From positions 1-64,000 of the forward strand of contig CAAGAT010000021.1 of NCBI GenBank assembly GCA_900767875.1: DNA of 64,000 nt. Reading direction: 5' to 3'. The position numbers were made by a program, and so were the translations under genes. Every line of letters begins with the position of its first letter. Position 1 is the stretch's first letter. Origin of the DNA: an uncultured Sutterella sp. (GTDB lineage: Bacteria > Pseudomonadota > Gammaproteobacteria > Burkholderiales > Burkholderiaceae_F). Shown here piece after piece: positions 40,421 to 49,603 of this stretch. The notes beneath the pieces are model-generated. The model was not told the DNA's origin. It ran no database searches and saw nothing but the letters and a program-made list of their open reading frames with translations.

Positions 40421-41554
40421 TCAGTCCGCCGAGAAGATGAGGCAGGCGCGGCGCGAGCCGGCCGGAACCCCGTGCTCGGCCATCGTCACGTGCATGTTCT
40501 TCAGGACGGAGGCGATGCGCGAGGCGGCACGCGCCCCGATCGGGTTGCCCGAGGCGTCCGTCATCACCGCATCGATGCGGCAGCACAGATCGTTGGCGAT
40601 GGCAAAGAACTGACCGAGCGGGTCGGAGGCGGGCATCATGAGCGGCACGTCAAAGGAAAGCTCGATTTCGTTTCCGAGGGTCTGCGGCGGCAGGATGTGA
40701 AAGACCGGGGCGGAAATGCCGGCGATGAACTTTTCGTACATCTCGTCCTTTTTGACAAACCCGCAGGCCTTGGCGGCGGCCGACAGTTCCTCTTCGGTGA
40801 TGTCCTTGGCGGCCACGAGCTTGACGGACAAGCGCTTGTCAAAAGCGGCGATGATGCGACCGATGCGCTCGGCGCCGGCGATCATCTCGTTGTAGTCGGG
40901 CGCGTCCGATTCACCCTTGAGTTCAATGGCGAACTGCTCGGCGTGAATCATGAATTTGCTCGCCGTGGCCTGATTGACGCTGCGGGTGCGGTTGGCAAGC
41001 AGCATCGAGAGGTAAATCTGCGTGCATTCGGTCACGCGCTCGGCCCCGTCGTACCAGCTGTCGCTCACCTTATCAAAGCACTGCACGCGCACGATGTTTT
41101 TCAGAAGCGGTTCGGCCTGAATGTCGGCGATGCGCTGCTTGAGGGCGGACAGGTTAAAGCAGCCTTCGCGCGGGGTGATGTTGATCACGGCTTCGACGGC
41201 CGGGTCAATTTCGGCCTTGCGGCGGCAGCCGACGCAGGCGGGCGGCTCGGCGACGGGCGCCGGGGATTCGGGAGCAGCCGCGGGCTCGGCGCGCACGGCC
41301 GCGGCGGGCTGCGGCGCGCTCGGGGCGACGTCGAGCGCATCGGGAACCTCATCGGCGGCCGAGAGCGTGGGCACATCCTCCTCATCGCGCGAGACGGCAT
41401 CGTCGAGCAAGCCCTTGTCGGCATTGCGGATGCGGTCTTCGATTTGGCGACCGACAATTTCGTCCTTCTTTTCCTTCTTGCGCTGGACGTACCAGACAAC
41501 GCCGATGACGGCGATGACAAGGACGGCAATGTAGATCGGTTCAATATTCGGCAT
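40421..41554 (-). CDS. zipA: Cell division protein ZipA
   Basis: Division protein (377 aa) that tethers FtsZ to the membrane. One N-terminal helix (about residues 7-25, IYIAVLVIAVIGVVWYV) is followed by a charged segment, a Pro/Ala-rich linker (about 70-105) and a C-terminal FtsZ-binding domain from about 115 (INITPREGCFNLSALKQ, ending HGVPAGSRRACLIF). A CVGC pair in the linker at about residue 106 is unusual for ZipA. The smc-zipA-ligA order is the standard one in Burkholderiales and supports the call, as ZipA is poorly conserved. ATG 41554 follows ACGGAGTCAGGCGC. Confidence 0.88.
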   Translation of the reverse strand: MPNIEPIYIAVLVIAVIGVVWYVQRKKEKKDEIVGRQIEDRIRNADKGLLDDAVSRDEEDVPTLSAADEVPDALDVAPSAPQPAAAVRAEPAAAPESPAPVAEPPACVGCRRKAEIDPAVEAVINITPREGCFNLSALKQRIADIQAEPLLKNIVRVQCFDKVSDSWYDGAERVTECTQIYLSMLLANRTRSVNQATASKFMIHAEQFAIELKGESDAPDYNEMIAGAERIGRIIAAFDKRLSVKLVAAKDITEEELSAAAKACGFVKKDEMYEKFIAGISAPVFHILPPQTLGNEIELSFDVPLMMPASDPLGQFFAIANDLCCRIDAVMTDASGNPIGARAASRIASVLKNMHVTMAEHGVPAGSRRACLIFSAD

Positions 41555-41588
41555 GCGCCTGACTCCGTTTACGATTCGACAATCGCAG

Positions 41589-41625
41589 ATTGTAGTTCAA
41601 GAGGCTCTCCGTTGAGAGGAGCCTC
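41589..41625 (-). promoter_or_regulatory. smc 3' hairpin and zipA -10
   Basis: On the minus strand GAGGCTC (41625-41619) pairs with GAGCCTC (41607-41601), followed by TTGAAC and TACAAT (41594-41589). The hairpin lacks a real T-tract, so it may only protect the smc 3' end, while TACAAT is a candidate zipA -10. Confidence 0.35.
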
Positions 41626-41652
41626 GTTATGTGTTGCCCCTGCCCGCGGCGC

Positions 41653-44600
41653 CTACTGCGCGGCCATTTCCGTGGCCTGCTCGACGTCGACGGAGACCAC
41701 GCGCGAGACGCCGGGCTCCTTCATCGTCACGCCCACGAGGGTTCTCAAGTGTTCCATGGTCACGCGGTGGTGCGTGATCATCATGAACTGCGTGTTGGCG
41801 CTCATCTGCAGGATGCGGCGCGCGAGGCGATCCTGATTGGCCTCATCCAGGGGCGCGTCCACTTCGTCCAAGAGGCAAAACGGCGCGGGGTTGAGCCTGA
41901 AGATGGCAAACACCAGGGCCGTGGCCGTCATAGCCTGCTCGCCGCCCGAAAGAAGCTTGACGCTGGCGTTGCGCTTTCCGGGCGGCTGGGCCGTCACTTC
42001 AACCCCCGCCTCCAAAATGTCGTCCCCGCTCATCGTCAATCGCGCGCTGCCCCCACCGAAGAGTCCCGTGAACATTTCGGCAAAGTGGCGGTTGACCTCG
42101 TCGAACGTGCCGCGCAAGAGTTCGCGCGTTTCGGCGTCGATCTTGCGGATGCTCGCCTCCAGATTGGCGATGGCTTCCTGCAAGTCGGCGATCTGCCGCT
42201 CGGTCTCTTCCATCGCCCGACGGCTGTGCTCAAGGTTTTCCAAGGCGGCGTGATTGACCGGGCCCAGGGCCTCGATTTCCTGCGTGAGTTTGGCCACGCG
42301 GGTTTTCAGGCCCGAGAGCTTGAGGCCCTCCTCCTTGACCACCCGCTCGAGCGCGGCGCGGTCGGCCGCGGCAGCGTTGAGCCGCTCGGTAAAGACCGTG
42401 CTTTGCGTAAGCCAGCTTTCGCGCCGCACCTTCAGATCGGCGATTTCCTGCAGCAGGGGCGTTTGAGCGGCATTGAGATCGCTCGAGCGCGTGCGCGCCT
42501 CTTCCAAGGCGTCCTCGGCGCTCTTGCTGGCAATCTCGGCGGCTTTGTGCGCTTCGTTTTTGGCTTCGACTTCCTGCAGCACACGCGTCAGGCCCTCGCG
42601 CTGGGCGCTCTCGTCGAGCGACTCGCGCCGGGCGGCGAGCTCCTCCATGTGCGCCGTCAGGCTCTCGATTTCCTCGTCGGCGCCGGCGCGGCGCTCGTGC
42701 GCTTCGCGGATGCGCTCCTGGCTCGTGCGGGCCTCCAGGCGCAGCATCTGCAGACGGCTTTCAAGACTGCTCACCGTTTCGCGCCGCGAAACGGCCCGCT
42801 GTTCGCCCGCCTCAAGGGACACCTTGGCCTCCATCACCGCCTCCTGGGCGTGCGAGAGGGCCAGGTCCGCCTCCTCAAAGTCCATGTTGGCCTGCTCCTG
42901 GCCGGCGGCAAGTTCCTCGAGGCGCGTTTTGAGCTCGGCCATTTCCTCGGACGTGCGGCGGCTCTTGTCCTTCCAAGCGACCACCTGGGCCGTCAGGCCC
43001 GTGTACTCGACCTGCAGGGTGTGCAGCCGGGAGCGCTCGGCCTCGGCTTCTTTGGCGCGCTCGCTGCCGCCCATTTCGGCCTGACGCACCTGCCCCTGCA
43101 GGGCAATAAGGGACTCGTCCAAGCGATCGAGGACGTCGCGCTCGCTGTTGGCGTTTTCCGTGAGAGTGCGGATCTCGGCCGCGCGGGAGCCCCCCCCCGC
43201 CGTTTCGCTCTCTTCGGCCCAAAAGCTCACGGAGACGGCGTCGACAATATGCCCCTTGGCGGTGACGAACCGCTCGCCCGCGGCAAGTTTCCCTCTCTGC
43301 GCGATGGCTTCTTCGAGGCTTTCGGCCGTCCAGACGCCGGCCAGCCACACTTTCAGGGCCGCCGTGACGGCCTCGTCCGTGCTCGTCACCCGGTCAAAAA
43401 GCGCCACGAGCCCCTCGCGCGAGGGCGAGGGCGAGGGTTGCGGCGCGGTGCGCTCGTAAAACACGAGGCGCGCCGGGGGCGGGTCGTATTCAAAGCCCGC
43501 GGAGCGCTGCAGGGCGCCCACGCCGATGGCCGCGGAGCGCACGCTCAAGACGGCCTCCAGGGCCACGCTCCAGTCGGGCGCAACCGTCAGTTTCTCGTAC
43601 ACGCGCGCGGCTGTGGCCAGGCCCATCTTCGTGAGCCAGGCGGGGAGCTTGCCTTCGGCCTGCGCCTTTTGCTGCAGGTTTTCCAAGGCCTGCAGGCGGG
43701 CGGCCGTGCGGGCGTGTTCGGTCGCAAGTTTTTCCTTTTGGGAACGCGCCTCGTCGTATTGCCGGCGCAACTCCCGCAGCGCCTCGGCCTGCTCTTCGAC
43801 ACCCGCGGAGAGTTCCTCGACGCGCGCCCGCCCCTCCTCAATGAGTTCGGTGAGCGCCGAGAGCCGCTCCTCGTCGGGGGCGCGCTGAGCGCGCACCTCG
43901 CCCTGCAAGGCCTCCAGGCGCGTTTCGGCCTGGTTGGCTTCGCGCGAGAGGGCCTGCATCTGCACCGAGAGCACATCGATGCGGCTTTGCTTGGCGGCGG
44001 CCTCGGCGCGGGCCTTTTCGTAGACCTGCTTGCGGCGGTCGACCTCTTCGAGCTCGGCGGACAACTCCTCTTGGGCCACGGCAAGCTCTTCGTTCATGCC
44101 CTCGGCGGTTTCGGTCAGCTCCTGCGCCTTGGCGGTGAGGTCGGCGATGCGCCCGGCGGCCGAGTCGCGCTCGTTTTTGCGGCGGCTGATGCTCTCGAAC
44201 GTGGCGGAAATTTCACGGGCGAGCGAATCCTTTTCGGTGACGATGCGCTCGATGGCGCCCTGCAGTTCGGTGACGCGCTTATTGACCTGCCAGGCGGCCT
44301 CACGGGCCGCGTCGGCCGCCTCGCGCTTGACTCGTGCCTCCTCCTTGAGCTCTTCGATGCGGATCGTGAGCTTTTGCACCGCGCCGCGGCTCTCCAGAAG
44401 GTCGGCCTCACGCTCGGCGATCTTGGCGTTGACCTTGTCGACGGCCGTCTTGGCGTCGCACTCCTGCAGGTAGTACCACAAAAGCTCGGTGCGCTCCTTG
44501 TCGTCCGTCAGTTCCTTCCAGCGGGCGGCCACCTGCGCTTCCCCGGTGAGGCGCTCGATTTCCACGCGCTTGGTTTCCTGCAGGTAGCGCACCTTTTCAA

Positions 44601-45174
44601 GATTGTCGCGGGTGCTTGCGAGGGCCGACTCGGTTTCCTTGCGCCGTTCCTTATATTTGCTCACCCCCGCGGCCTCTTCCAGGTACACGCGCAACTCCTC
44701 GGGCTTGGCCTTGATGAAGTTGCTGATCATGCCCTGGCTGATGATCGCGTACGAGCGCGGACCCAGGCCCGTGCCCATGAAGATGTCCTGCACGTCGCGG
44801 CGCCGCACCTGCTGATTGTTGATGAGGTAGGCGTTGGAGCCGTCGCGTGTGACGATGCGCTTGATGGAAAGCTCGGTGTAGCGCCCCCAGGCACCCTTAA
44901 TGGTTCCGTCGGAATTGTCGAGCACGAGCTCGACCGAGGCGCGCGAAGAGGCCGGCCGGTTCATCGAGCCCGAAAAGATGAGCTCGCTCATCGAAGTCGA
45001 GCCGCGCAGCTCCGAGACGCGTGCCTCGCCGAGCACCCAGCGGATCGCGTCGATCACGTTGGATTTGCCGCAGCCGTTGGGGCCGACGATGCCCGCCACC
45101 GCGCCCGGAAATTCGATCACGGTGGTGTCGGCAAAGCTTTTGAAGCCGGAAAGTCGAAGCTGCTTGAGGCGCAC
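41653..45174 (-). CDS. smc: Chromosome segregation ATPase SMC
   Basis: Condensin ATPase (1173 aa). The N-terminal head has LSGFKSFAD and Walker A GPNGCGKS at residues 31-38. Two long coiled coils (about 170-490 and 660-1010) flank a hinge at about 520-640 that includes LPAWLTKMGLATAARVYEKL. The C-terminal head carries the signature KLLSGGEQAMTA and Walker B PAPFCLLDEVDAPLD near residue 1090. It starts at GTG 45174, which aligns with the family start RLKQLRLSGFKSF; the in-frame extension to 45303 is not conserved. It diverges from dapC across about 206 bp. scpA/scpB are not in the window. Confidence 0.96.
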   Translation of the reverse strand: MRLKQLRLSGFKSFADTTVIEFPGAVAGIVGPNGCGKSNVIDAIRWVLGEARVSELRGSTSMSELIFSGSMNRPASSRASVELVLDNSDGTIKGAWGRYTELSIKRIVTRDGSNAYLINNQQVRRRDVQDIFMGTGLGPRSYAIISQGMISNFIKAKPEELRVYLEEAAGVSKYKERRKETESALASTRDNLEKVRYLQETKRVEIERLTGEAQVAARWKELTDDKERTELLWYYLQECDAKTAVDKVNAKIAEREADLLESRGAVQKLTIRIEELKEEARVKREAADAAREAAWQVNKRVTELQGAIERIVTEKDSLAREISATFESISRRKNERDSAAGRIADLTAKAQELTETAEGMNEELAVAQEELSAELEEVDRRKQVYEKARAEAAAKQSRIDVLSVQMQALSREANQAETRLEALQGEVRAQRAPDEERLSALTELIEEGRARVEELSAGVEEQAEALRELRRQYDEARSQKEKLATEHARTAARLQALENLQQKAQAEGKLPAWLTKMGLATAARVYEKLTVAPDWSVALEAVLSVRSAAIGVGALQRSAGFEYDPPPARLVFYERTAPQPSPSPSREGLVALFDRVTSTDEAVTAALKVWLAGVWTAESLEEAIAQRGKLAAGERFVTAKGHIVDAVSVSFWAEESETAGGGSRAAEIRTLTENANSERDVLDRLDESLIALQGQVRQAEMGGSERAKEAEAERSRLHTLQVEYTGLTAQVVAWKDKSRRTSEEMAELKTRLEELAAGQEQANMDFEEADLALSHAQEAVMEAKVSLEAGEQRAVSRRETVSSLESRLQMLRLEARTSQERIREAHERRAGADEEIESLTAHMEELAARRESLDESAQREGLTRVLQEVEAKNEAHKAAEIASKSAEDALEEARTRSSDLNAAQTPLLQEIADLKVRRESWLTQSTVFTERLNAAAADRAALERVVKEEGLKLSGLKTRVAKLTQEIEALGPVNHAALENLEHSRRAMEETERQIADLQEAIANLEASIRKIDAETRELLRGTFDEVNRHFAEMFTGLFGGGSARLTMSGDDILEAGVEVTAQPPGKRNASVKLLSGGEQAMTATALVFAIFRLNPAPFCLLDEVDAPLDEANQDRLARRILQMSANTQFMMITHHRVTMEHLRTLVGVTMKEPGVSRVVSVDVEQATEMAAQ

Positions 45175-45323
45175 GGCGGCAGTGTCTGAAAACGAGAGGG
45201 AAAAAGAAGGGCGCCCGGACGTTTTGGCATCGGCGCCGATGCGGGCATTGTACAGGGCTTGACCCGTGTCGCCGCGCCGCTCGCGCTTGACACGGGCCCG
45301 CACGTTCCGCGACCGCTTGTCCG

Positions 45324-45367
45324 TATAATTTTGCGATCCGTGCCCGGACGCATCCGGGCGTCTCTTT
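45324..45367 (+). promoter_or_regulatory. dapC promoter -10 and 5'-terminal hairpin
   Basis: A perfect TATAAT lies at 45324-45329 (no good -35 at 16-18 bp). The predicted start near 45336 is followed by GCCCGGA-CGCA-TCCGGGC (45342-45359), then GTCTCTTTT. The transcript would thus begin with a 7-bp tetraloop stem plus U-rich run, 13 nt before the AAGG ribosome site. Confidence 0.5.
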
Positions 45368-45380
45368 TCAAGGTATTTTC

Positions 45381-46598
45381 GTGTTCAACCCCGGTCTTTC
45401 GCTCACCCGCCCCTACCCCTTTGCGCGCCTGCGCAAACTTTTTGAAGGCATCACGCCCGCCGGCGGCAAAGTCGAACCCATTTCCCTGGGGATCGGCGAG
45501 CCCTGCCACCCGATTCCGGCGTGCATCCGCGAGGCGATCGCCGCGAACATCTCCCGCATGAGTGCCTACCCGGCCACGGGCGGCGACATTGCCCTGCGGG
45601 AGGCCATCGCCGCCTGGTGCGGCCGCCGTTATGGGCTGGCGATTGATCCGGCGACTCAAGTTCTGCCGGTGCTTGGCAGCCGCGAGGCGCTTTTCAGCAT
45701 CGTGCAGTGCGTGGTGGACGCCACCGGCCCGGTCAAGCCCAAGGTCGTCATGCCCGTGCCCTTCTATCAGATTTATGAGGGCTCGGCCTTTTTGGCCGGA
45801 GCCGAGCCGGTGTACGTTCCCCTGACGCGCGAAAACGGCTACAAGCTCGACCTCTCGAGCCTCGACGAGGCGACCCTGGCGGCCACGCAGCTCGTGTTCG
45901 TGTGCTCGCCGGGCAACCCCACGGGCTCGGTCTATGAGCTCGACGATTGGAAAAAGCTCTTTGCCCTCGCCGATCGCTACGGCTTCGTGATCGTCAGCGA
46001 CGAGTGCTACAGCGAAATCTATTTTGAAGAGGGCCACGCCCCGATCGGCGCCATGACCGCGGCCAAGGCGCTCGGGCGAGAGGACCTCACAAACATCATT
46101 GTTCTCAATAGCCTATCCAAGCGCAGCAATGCGCCGGGCATGCGCAGCGGCTTTGCCGCGGGCGACAAGGCGATCATCGCCAAGTACCTGCTCTTTAGAA
46201 CCTATCACGGCTCGGCCATGAACCCGATGATTCAGGCCGCCTCGATCGCCGCCTGGAACGACGAGGCGCACGTCATCGAAAACCGGCGCCTCTATCGTGA
46301 AAAGTTCGCCGTCGCCCAACCGATTGTCAATGAAGTCATCGACGCGCCCATGCCGCAGGCCGCCTTTTACCTGTGGGCCCATGTGGGCGGCAGCGACGAG
46401 CAGTTCACCCGCAGCCTTTATGCCGAAGAGGGCATCACGGTGCTGCCGGGCTCGTACCTGTCGCGCCAGGTGCGCCTGTCCGACGGCTCGGTCATGAATC
46501 CGGGCGCGGGCTACGTGCGCATCGCCCTTGTGGCCAAACCGAGCCGCATTGGTGAGGCGGCCGAGCGCCTGCGCACGTTCGTCAAAAACCATCGTTAA
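45381..46598 (+). CDS. dapC: Succinyldiaminopimelate transaminase DapC
   Basis: PLP aminotransferase (405 aa) of the succinylase branch of lysine/diaminopimelate synthesis: converts N-succinyl-2-amino-6-ketopimelate to N-succinyl-diaminopimelate with glutamate. It belongs to fold type I (class I/II): SLGIGEPCHPIP near residue 35, YPATGGDIALREAIAAW near 58, SPGNPTGSVY near 177, VSDECYSEIYFEE near 206 and the PLP-lysine region LNSLSKRSNAPGMRSGF near 240. Starts at GTG 45381 with AAGG seven bases upstream. First of dapC-dapD-dapE-prmB; the gene next to dapD supports DapC over other aminotransferases. Confidence 0.94.
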   Translation: MFNPGLSLTRPYPFARLRKLFEGITPAGGKVEPISLGIGEPCHPIPACIREAIAANISRMSAYPATGGDIALREAIAAWCGRRYGLAIDPATQVLPVLGSREALFSIVQCVVDATGPVKPKVVMPVPFYQIYEGSAFLAGAEPVYVPLTRENGYKLDLSSLDEATLAATQLVFVCSPGNPTGSVYELDDWKKLFALADRYGFVIVSDECYSEIYFEEGHAPIGAMTAAKALGREDLTNIIVLNSLSKRSNAPGMRSGFAAGDKAIIAKYLLFRTYHGSAMNPMIQAASIAAWNDEAHVIENRRLYREKFAVAQPIVNEVIDAPMPQAAFYLWAHVGGSDEQFTRSLYAEEGITVLPGSYLSRQVRLSDGSVMNPGAGYVRIALVAKPSRIGEAAERLRTFVKNHR

Positions 46599-46681
46599 CC
46601 TTTTCATCGCGGCGGCGCCCCCACACAACGACTTCAGGGTGCCGCTCCCCTCGTTCAACACAACAAGGAAAACTTAAAAAA

Positions 46682-47503
46682 ATGAATCAGGAACTCATTT
46701 CCGTCATTGAAAACGCCTGGGAAACACGCGCCGACTGGACGGCCGAATCGATCGCCGAAGCGGACCGCGAGGCTATTCTCGGGGTGTTGGCCCAGCTCAA
46801 CGCGGGCACGCTGCGCGTGGCCGAAAAGACCGAAGCGGGCTGGCAGACGAACCAGTGGGTCAAGAAGGCCGTACTCATGAGCTTTCGCATCATGCCCGCT
46901 CAGGTGATGAAGGCCGGTCCCTTTACCTGGTACGACAAGCTGCCGATGAAGTTCCATGACGAAAACGGCGCCAAGATCGCCGACTCGGGCGTGCGCGCCA
47001 TCCCGGGCGCCATCGCCCGCTACGGCTCCTACATTGAAGCGGGCGCCGTTCTCATGCCCTCCTTTGTGAACGTGGGCGCCCGCGTGGGCTCGGGCACGAT
47101 GGTCGATACGTGGGCCACCGTTGGCTCGTGCGCGCAGGTCGGCCGCAATTGCCACCTCTCCGGCGGCGTGGGCATCGGCGGCGTGCTCGAACCCGTGCAG
47201 GCCGGCCCCACCATCATTGAAGACAACTGCTTTATCGGCGCGCGTAGCGAGATCGTCGAAGGCGTGGTCGTGGAGGAAAACTCCGTCATCTCCATGGGTG
47301 TGTTCATCGGCCAGTCCACCAAGATTTACGACCGCACGACCGGCGAAATCTTCCGCGGCCGCGTTCCGGCCGGCTCCGTGGTCGTTCCGGGGTCGCTGCC
47401 GAGCAAGGACGGCAAGTACAACCTCAACTGTGCCGTGATCGTCAAGCGTGTGGACGCGCAGACGCGCTCCAAGACCTCGATCAACGATCTGCTGCGCGAC
47501 TAA
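46682..47503 (+). CDS. dapD: Tetrahydrodipicolinate N-succinyltransferase DapD
   Basis: Transfers succinyl from succinyl-CoA to tetrahydrodipicolinate (273 aa). An N-terminal helical domain (to about residue 95) precedes a left-handed beta-helix with hexapeptide turns: SYIEAGAVLMPSFVNVGARVGSG, then GGVGIGGVLEPVQAGPTIIEDNCFIGARSEIVEG and SVISMGVFIGQSTKIYDR. The C-terminal PAGSVVVPGSLPSKDGKYNL is standard. ATG 46682 follows AAGGAAAACTTAAAAAA. It is 83 bp after dapC, and dapE starts 6 bp after its stop. Confidence 0.97.
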   Translation: MNQELISVIENAWETRADWTAESIAEADREAILGVLAQLNAGTLRVAEKTEAGWQTNQWVKKAVLMSFRIMPAQVMKAGPFTWYDKLPMKFHDENGAKIADSGVRAIPGAIARYGSYIEAGAVLMPSFVNVGARVGSGTMVDTWATVGSCAQVGRNCHLSGGVGIGGVLEPVQAGPTIIEDNCFIGARSEIVEGVVVEENSVISMGVFIGQSTKIYDRTTGEIFRGRVPAGSVVVPGSLPSKDGKYNLNCAVIVKRVDAQTRSKTSINDLLRD

Positions 47504-47509
47504 GACGCC

Positions 47510-48643
47510 ATGGCTGTCATCGATCTGGCCAAAGCGCTGCTTGCCTGCCCGTCCGTGACGCCCGACGAGGCGGGCACGATCGCCGTCCTGCGCGGTGTGC
47601 TCGAGCCCGCCGGGTTTGCCTTTGAGATGGAAAAAACGCCCAACGGCACCACCAACGCGTGGATCACGCACGGCTCGGGCGCGCCCTACTTCGTCTTTGC
47701 CGGGCACGTGGACGTCGTGCCCCCGGGCCGGCTCGAGGCCTGGACCACGCCTCCCTTTGAACCGACGGTGCGCGAGGGCAAACTCTTTGCGCGCGGCGCC
47801 GCGGACATGAAGGGGTCGGTGGCCTGTGCGGCCGCCGCCTTTGCGCGCCTGGCCAAAGAGGCGCCCGCGCACAAGGGCACTCTGGCCCTTTTGATCACCT
47901 CGGATGAGGAAGGCGACGGAGACGAGGGCACCAAGCGGGTGGTCGAAAGCCTCAAGGCACGCGGCATCACCCTGGACGCCTGTATCGTCGGCGAGCCCTC
48001 CTGCGCCAAGGCCTTCGGTGACACCATCAAAAACGGCCGACGCGGGTCTTTGAACGGCAAAATCGTCGTGCACGGCAAGGCGGGCCACGTGGCCTATCCG
48101 CACCTGGCCGACAACCCGATTCACGCCTCGGCCGCCTTCTTTGCCGAGCTGGCCGCACGCAAGTGGGATCGGGGCAACGCCTACTTTGACCCGACGACCT
48201 TTCAGATTTCCAACCTCAACGCGGGCGTGGGCGCCGTCAACGTCGTTCCAGGCGAACTGACGGCCCTTTTTAATCTGCGCTTTAATACCGAGTGGACGGT
48301 CGAGCGTTTGATTGAGGAGATTGAATCGACGGCCAAGCGCCACCGGCTCAAGGCCGACTTTACGTGGAAGCGCAGCGCCGAGCCCTTTGTGACGCAGCCG
48401 GCCGCCATGACCGAGATCCTCTCGCAGGTGGTGCGGGAAGTGACGGGCGTGACCCCGACCCTCTCGACGGGCGGGGGCACGTCCGATGCGCGCTTTATCT
48501 GCCGCATCACGCGTGAGACCGTAGAATTGGGCCCGATCAACGCCACCATCCACAGCGTCAATGAAAACGCGGGTGTGGACGAACTCGAAAAGCTCGAGGT
48601 CATCTACTACCGCACCGCCAAAGCCTATCTGGAGAAAAGCTGA
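47510..48643 (+). CDS. dapE: Succinyl-diaminopimelate desuccinylase DapE
   Basis: Zinc peptidase-like enzyme (377 aa, M20 family) releasing succinate to give LL-diaminopimelate. Metal and catalytic residues sit in FAGHVDVVPPG (near 63), RGAADMKGSVAC (near 98, Asp ligand), TSDEEGDGDEGTK (near 130, catalytic and ligand Glu) and the C-terminal GPINATIHSVNE (last His). VGEPSCAKAFGDTIKNGRRGSLNG marks the dimerisation domain start near 160. ATG 47510 is 6 bp after dapD, and the TGA overlaps the prmB start by one base (TGATG). Confidence 0.96.
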   Translation: MAVIDLAKALLACPSVTPDEAGTIAVLRGVLEPAGFAFEMEKTPNGTTNAWITHGSGAPYFVFAGHVDVVPPGRLEAWTTPPFEPTVREGKLFARGAADMKGSVACAAAAFARLAKEAPAHKGTLALLITSDEEGDGDEGTKRVVESLKARGITLDACIVGEPSCAKAFGDTIKNGRRGSLNGKIVVHGKAGHVAYPHLADNPIHASAAFFAELAARKWDRGNAYFDPTTFQISNLNAGVGAVNVVPGELTALFNLRFNTEWTVERLIEEIESTAKRHRLKADFTWKRSAEPFVTQPAAMTEILSQVVREVTGVTPTLSTGGGTSDARFICRITRETVELGPINATIHSVNENAGVDELEKLEVIYYRTAKAYLEKS

Positions 48644-49542
48644 TGCCGCATCATCAAACGTCAAGTGAACTGCGCACGATCTGCGATCTGGTGCGCTGGG
48701 CCATGAGTGAAATGCAGCGCTTTGAGATCACGCTCGGTCACGGCACGGCCGACGACTGGGAGGAAGCGACCTTTCTGGTGCTGCGCACGTTAAAGCTGCC
48801 CTTCGATCGGCTCGAGACGTTCTGGAATGCGCGCCTGACCGACGACGAAGTCTGGGAAGTGCTCAAGAACATTGATGCGCGCGTGCACGACAAGGTCCCC
48901 GCGCCCTACCTCGTGCATGAGGCCTGGCTCACCGAACACCCCTTCTACGTCGACGAGCGCGTGCTGATCCCGCGCAGCTACATCGCCGAACTGCTGCAAG
49001 AGCAACTCACCCCGTGGGTTGAGCCCGAGAAAGTGAACACCGTGCTCGATATGTGCACGGGCAGCGCGTGCCTGGCGATCCTCGCGCAGGAAGCCTTCCC
49101 ACACGCGCAGGTGACGGGCGCCGACATCAGCCTCGATGCCCTCGAGGTGGCCAAGATCAACCGCACCCACTACGGCATGGACGACACGCTCGAGCTCATT
49201 CAAAGCGACGTCTTTGAGCAGCTGGGCAAACGCCGCTTTGACCTCATCATTTCCAACCCGCCCTACGTCACGCAGCAGGCCATGGACGAGCTGCCCGCCG
49301 AATACCGGCACGAGCCGGCGCTGGCTCTGGAAGCGGGCGAGGACGGCATGGACTTCATGCGCCACTTCATGCCGGCCCTCAAAGAACACCTGACGGAGGA
49401 CGGTCTGGCGGTCGTGGAAATCGGCGACGGGCGCGAAGCCTTTGAAGCGATCTGGCCCGATCTGCCCGTGACGTGGCTGTCGACCGAAGAAGAGGAAGAC
49501 ATGGTCTTTGCGGTGCACGCCAAGGACCTCGCACACCTGTAA
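48643..49542 (+). CDS. prmB: 50S L3 glutamine methyltransferase PrmB
   Basis: SAM-dependent methyltransferase (299 aa) that methylates a glutamine of ribosomal protein L3. The catalytic NPPY is at residues 205-208, in LIISNPPYVT, and SAM motif I reads DMCTGSACLAI near 136. The PrmB-type lead-in RVLIPRSYIAELL is near 106 and LALEAGEDGMDFMRHF follows the NPPY. These favour PrmB over PrmC. The start overlaps the dapE stop (TGATG), so translation is coupled, an order common in betaproteobacteria. Confidence 0.92.
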   Translation: MPHHQTSSELRTICDLVRWAMSEMQRFEITLGHGTADDWEEATFLVLRTLKLPFDRLETFWNARLTDDEVWEVLKNIDARVHDKVPAPYLVHEAWLTEHPFYVDERVLIPRSYIAELLQEQLTPWVEPEKVNTVLDMCTGSACLAILAQEAFPHAQVTGADISLDALEVAKINRTHYGMDDTLELIQSDVFEQLGKRRFDLIISNPPYVTQQAMDELPAEYRHEPALALEAGEDGMDFMRHFMPALKEHLTEDGLAVVEIGDGREAFEAIWPDLPVTWLSTEEEEDMVFAVHAKDLAHL

Positions 49543-49603
49543 CCGACCATCAACCGTTTCGGACAAGGGCGCAGCGCAACACATGCGCCCTTTCGTTTTT
49601 CCC

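Noticed and set aside
41629..45189. A 1186-codon open frame on the plus strand over smc
   Set aside because: It is antisense to smc, has no ribosome site, and reads as Leu/Ala/Gly/Arg/His-rich sequence without motifs, the usual shadow of a GC-rich gene with biased third positions.
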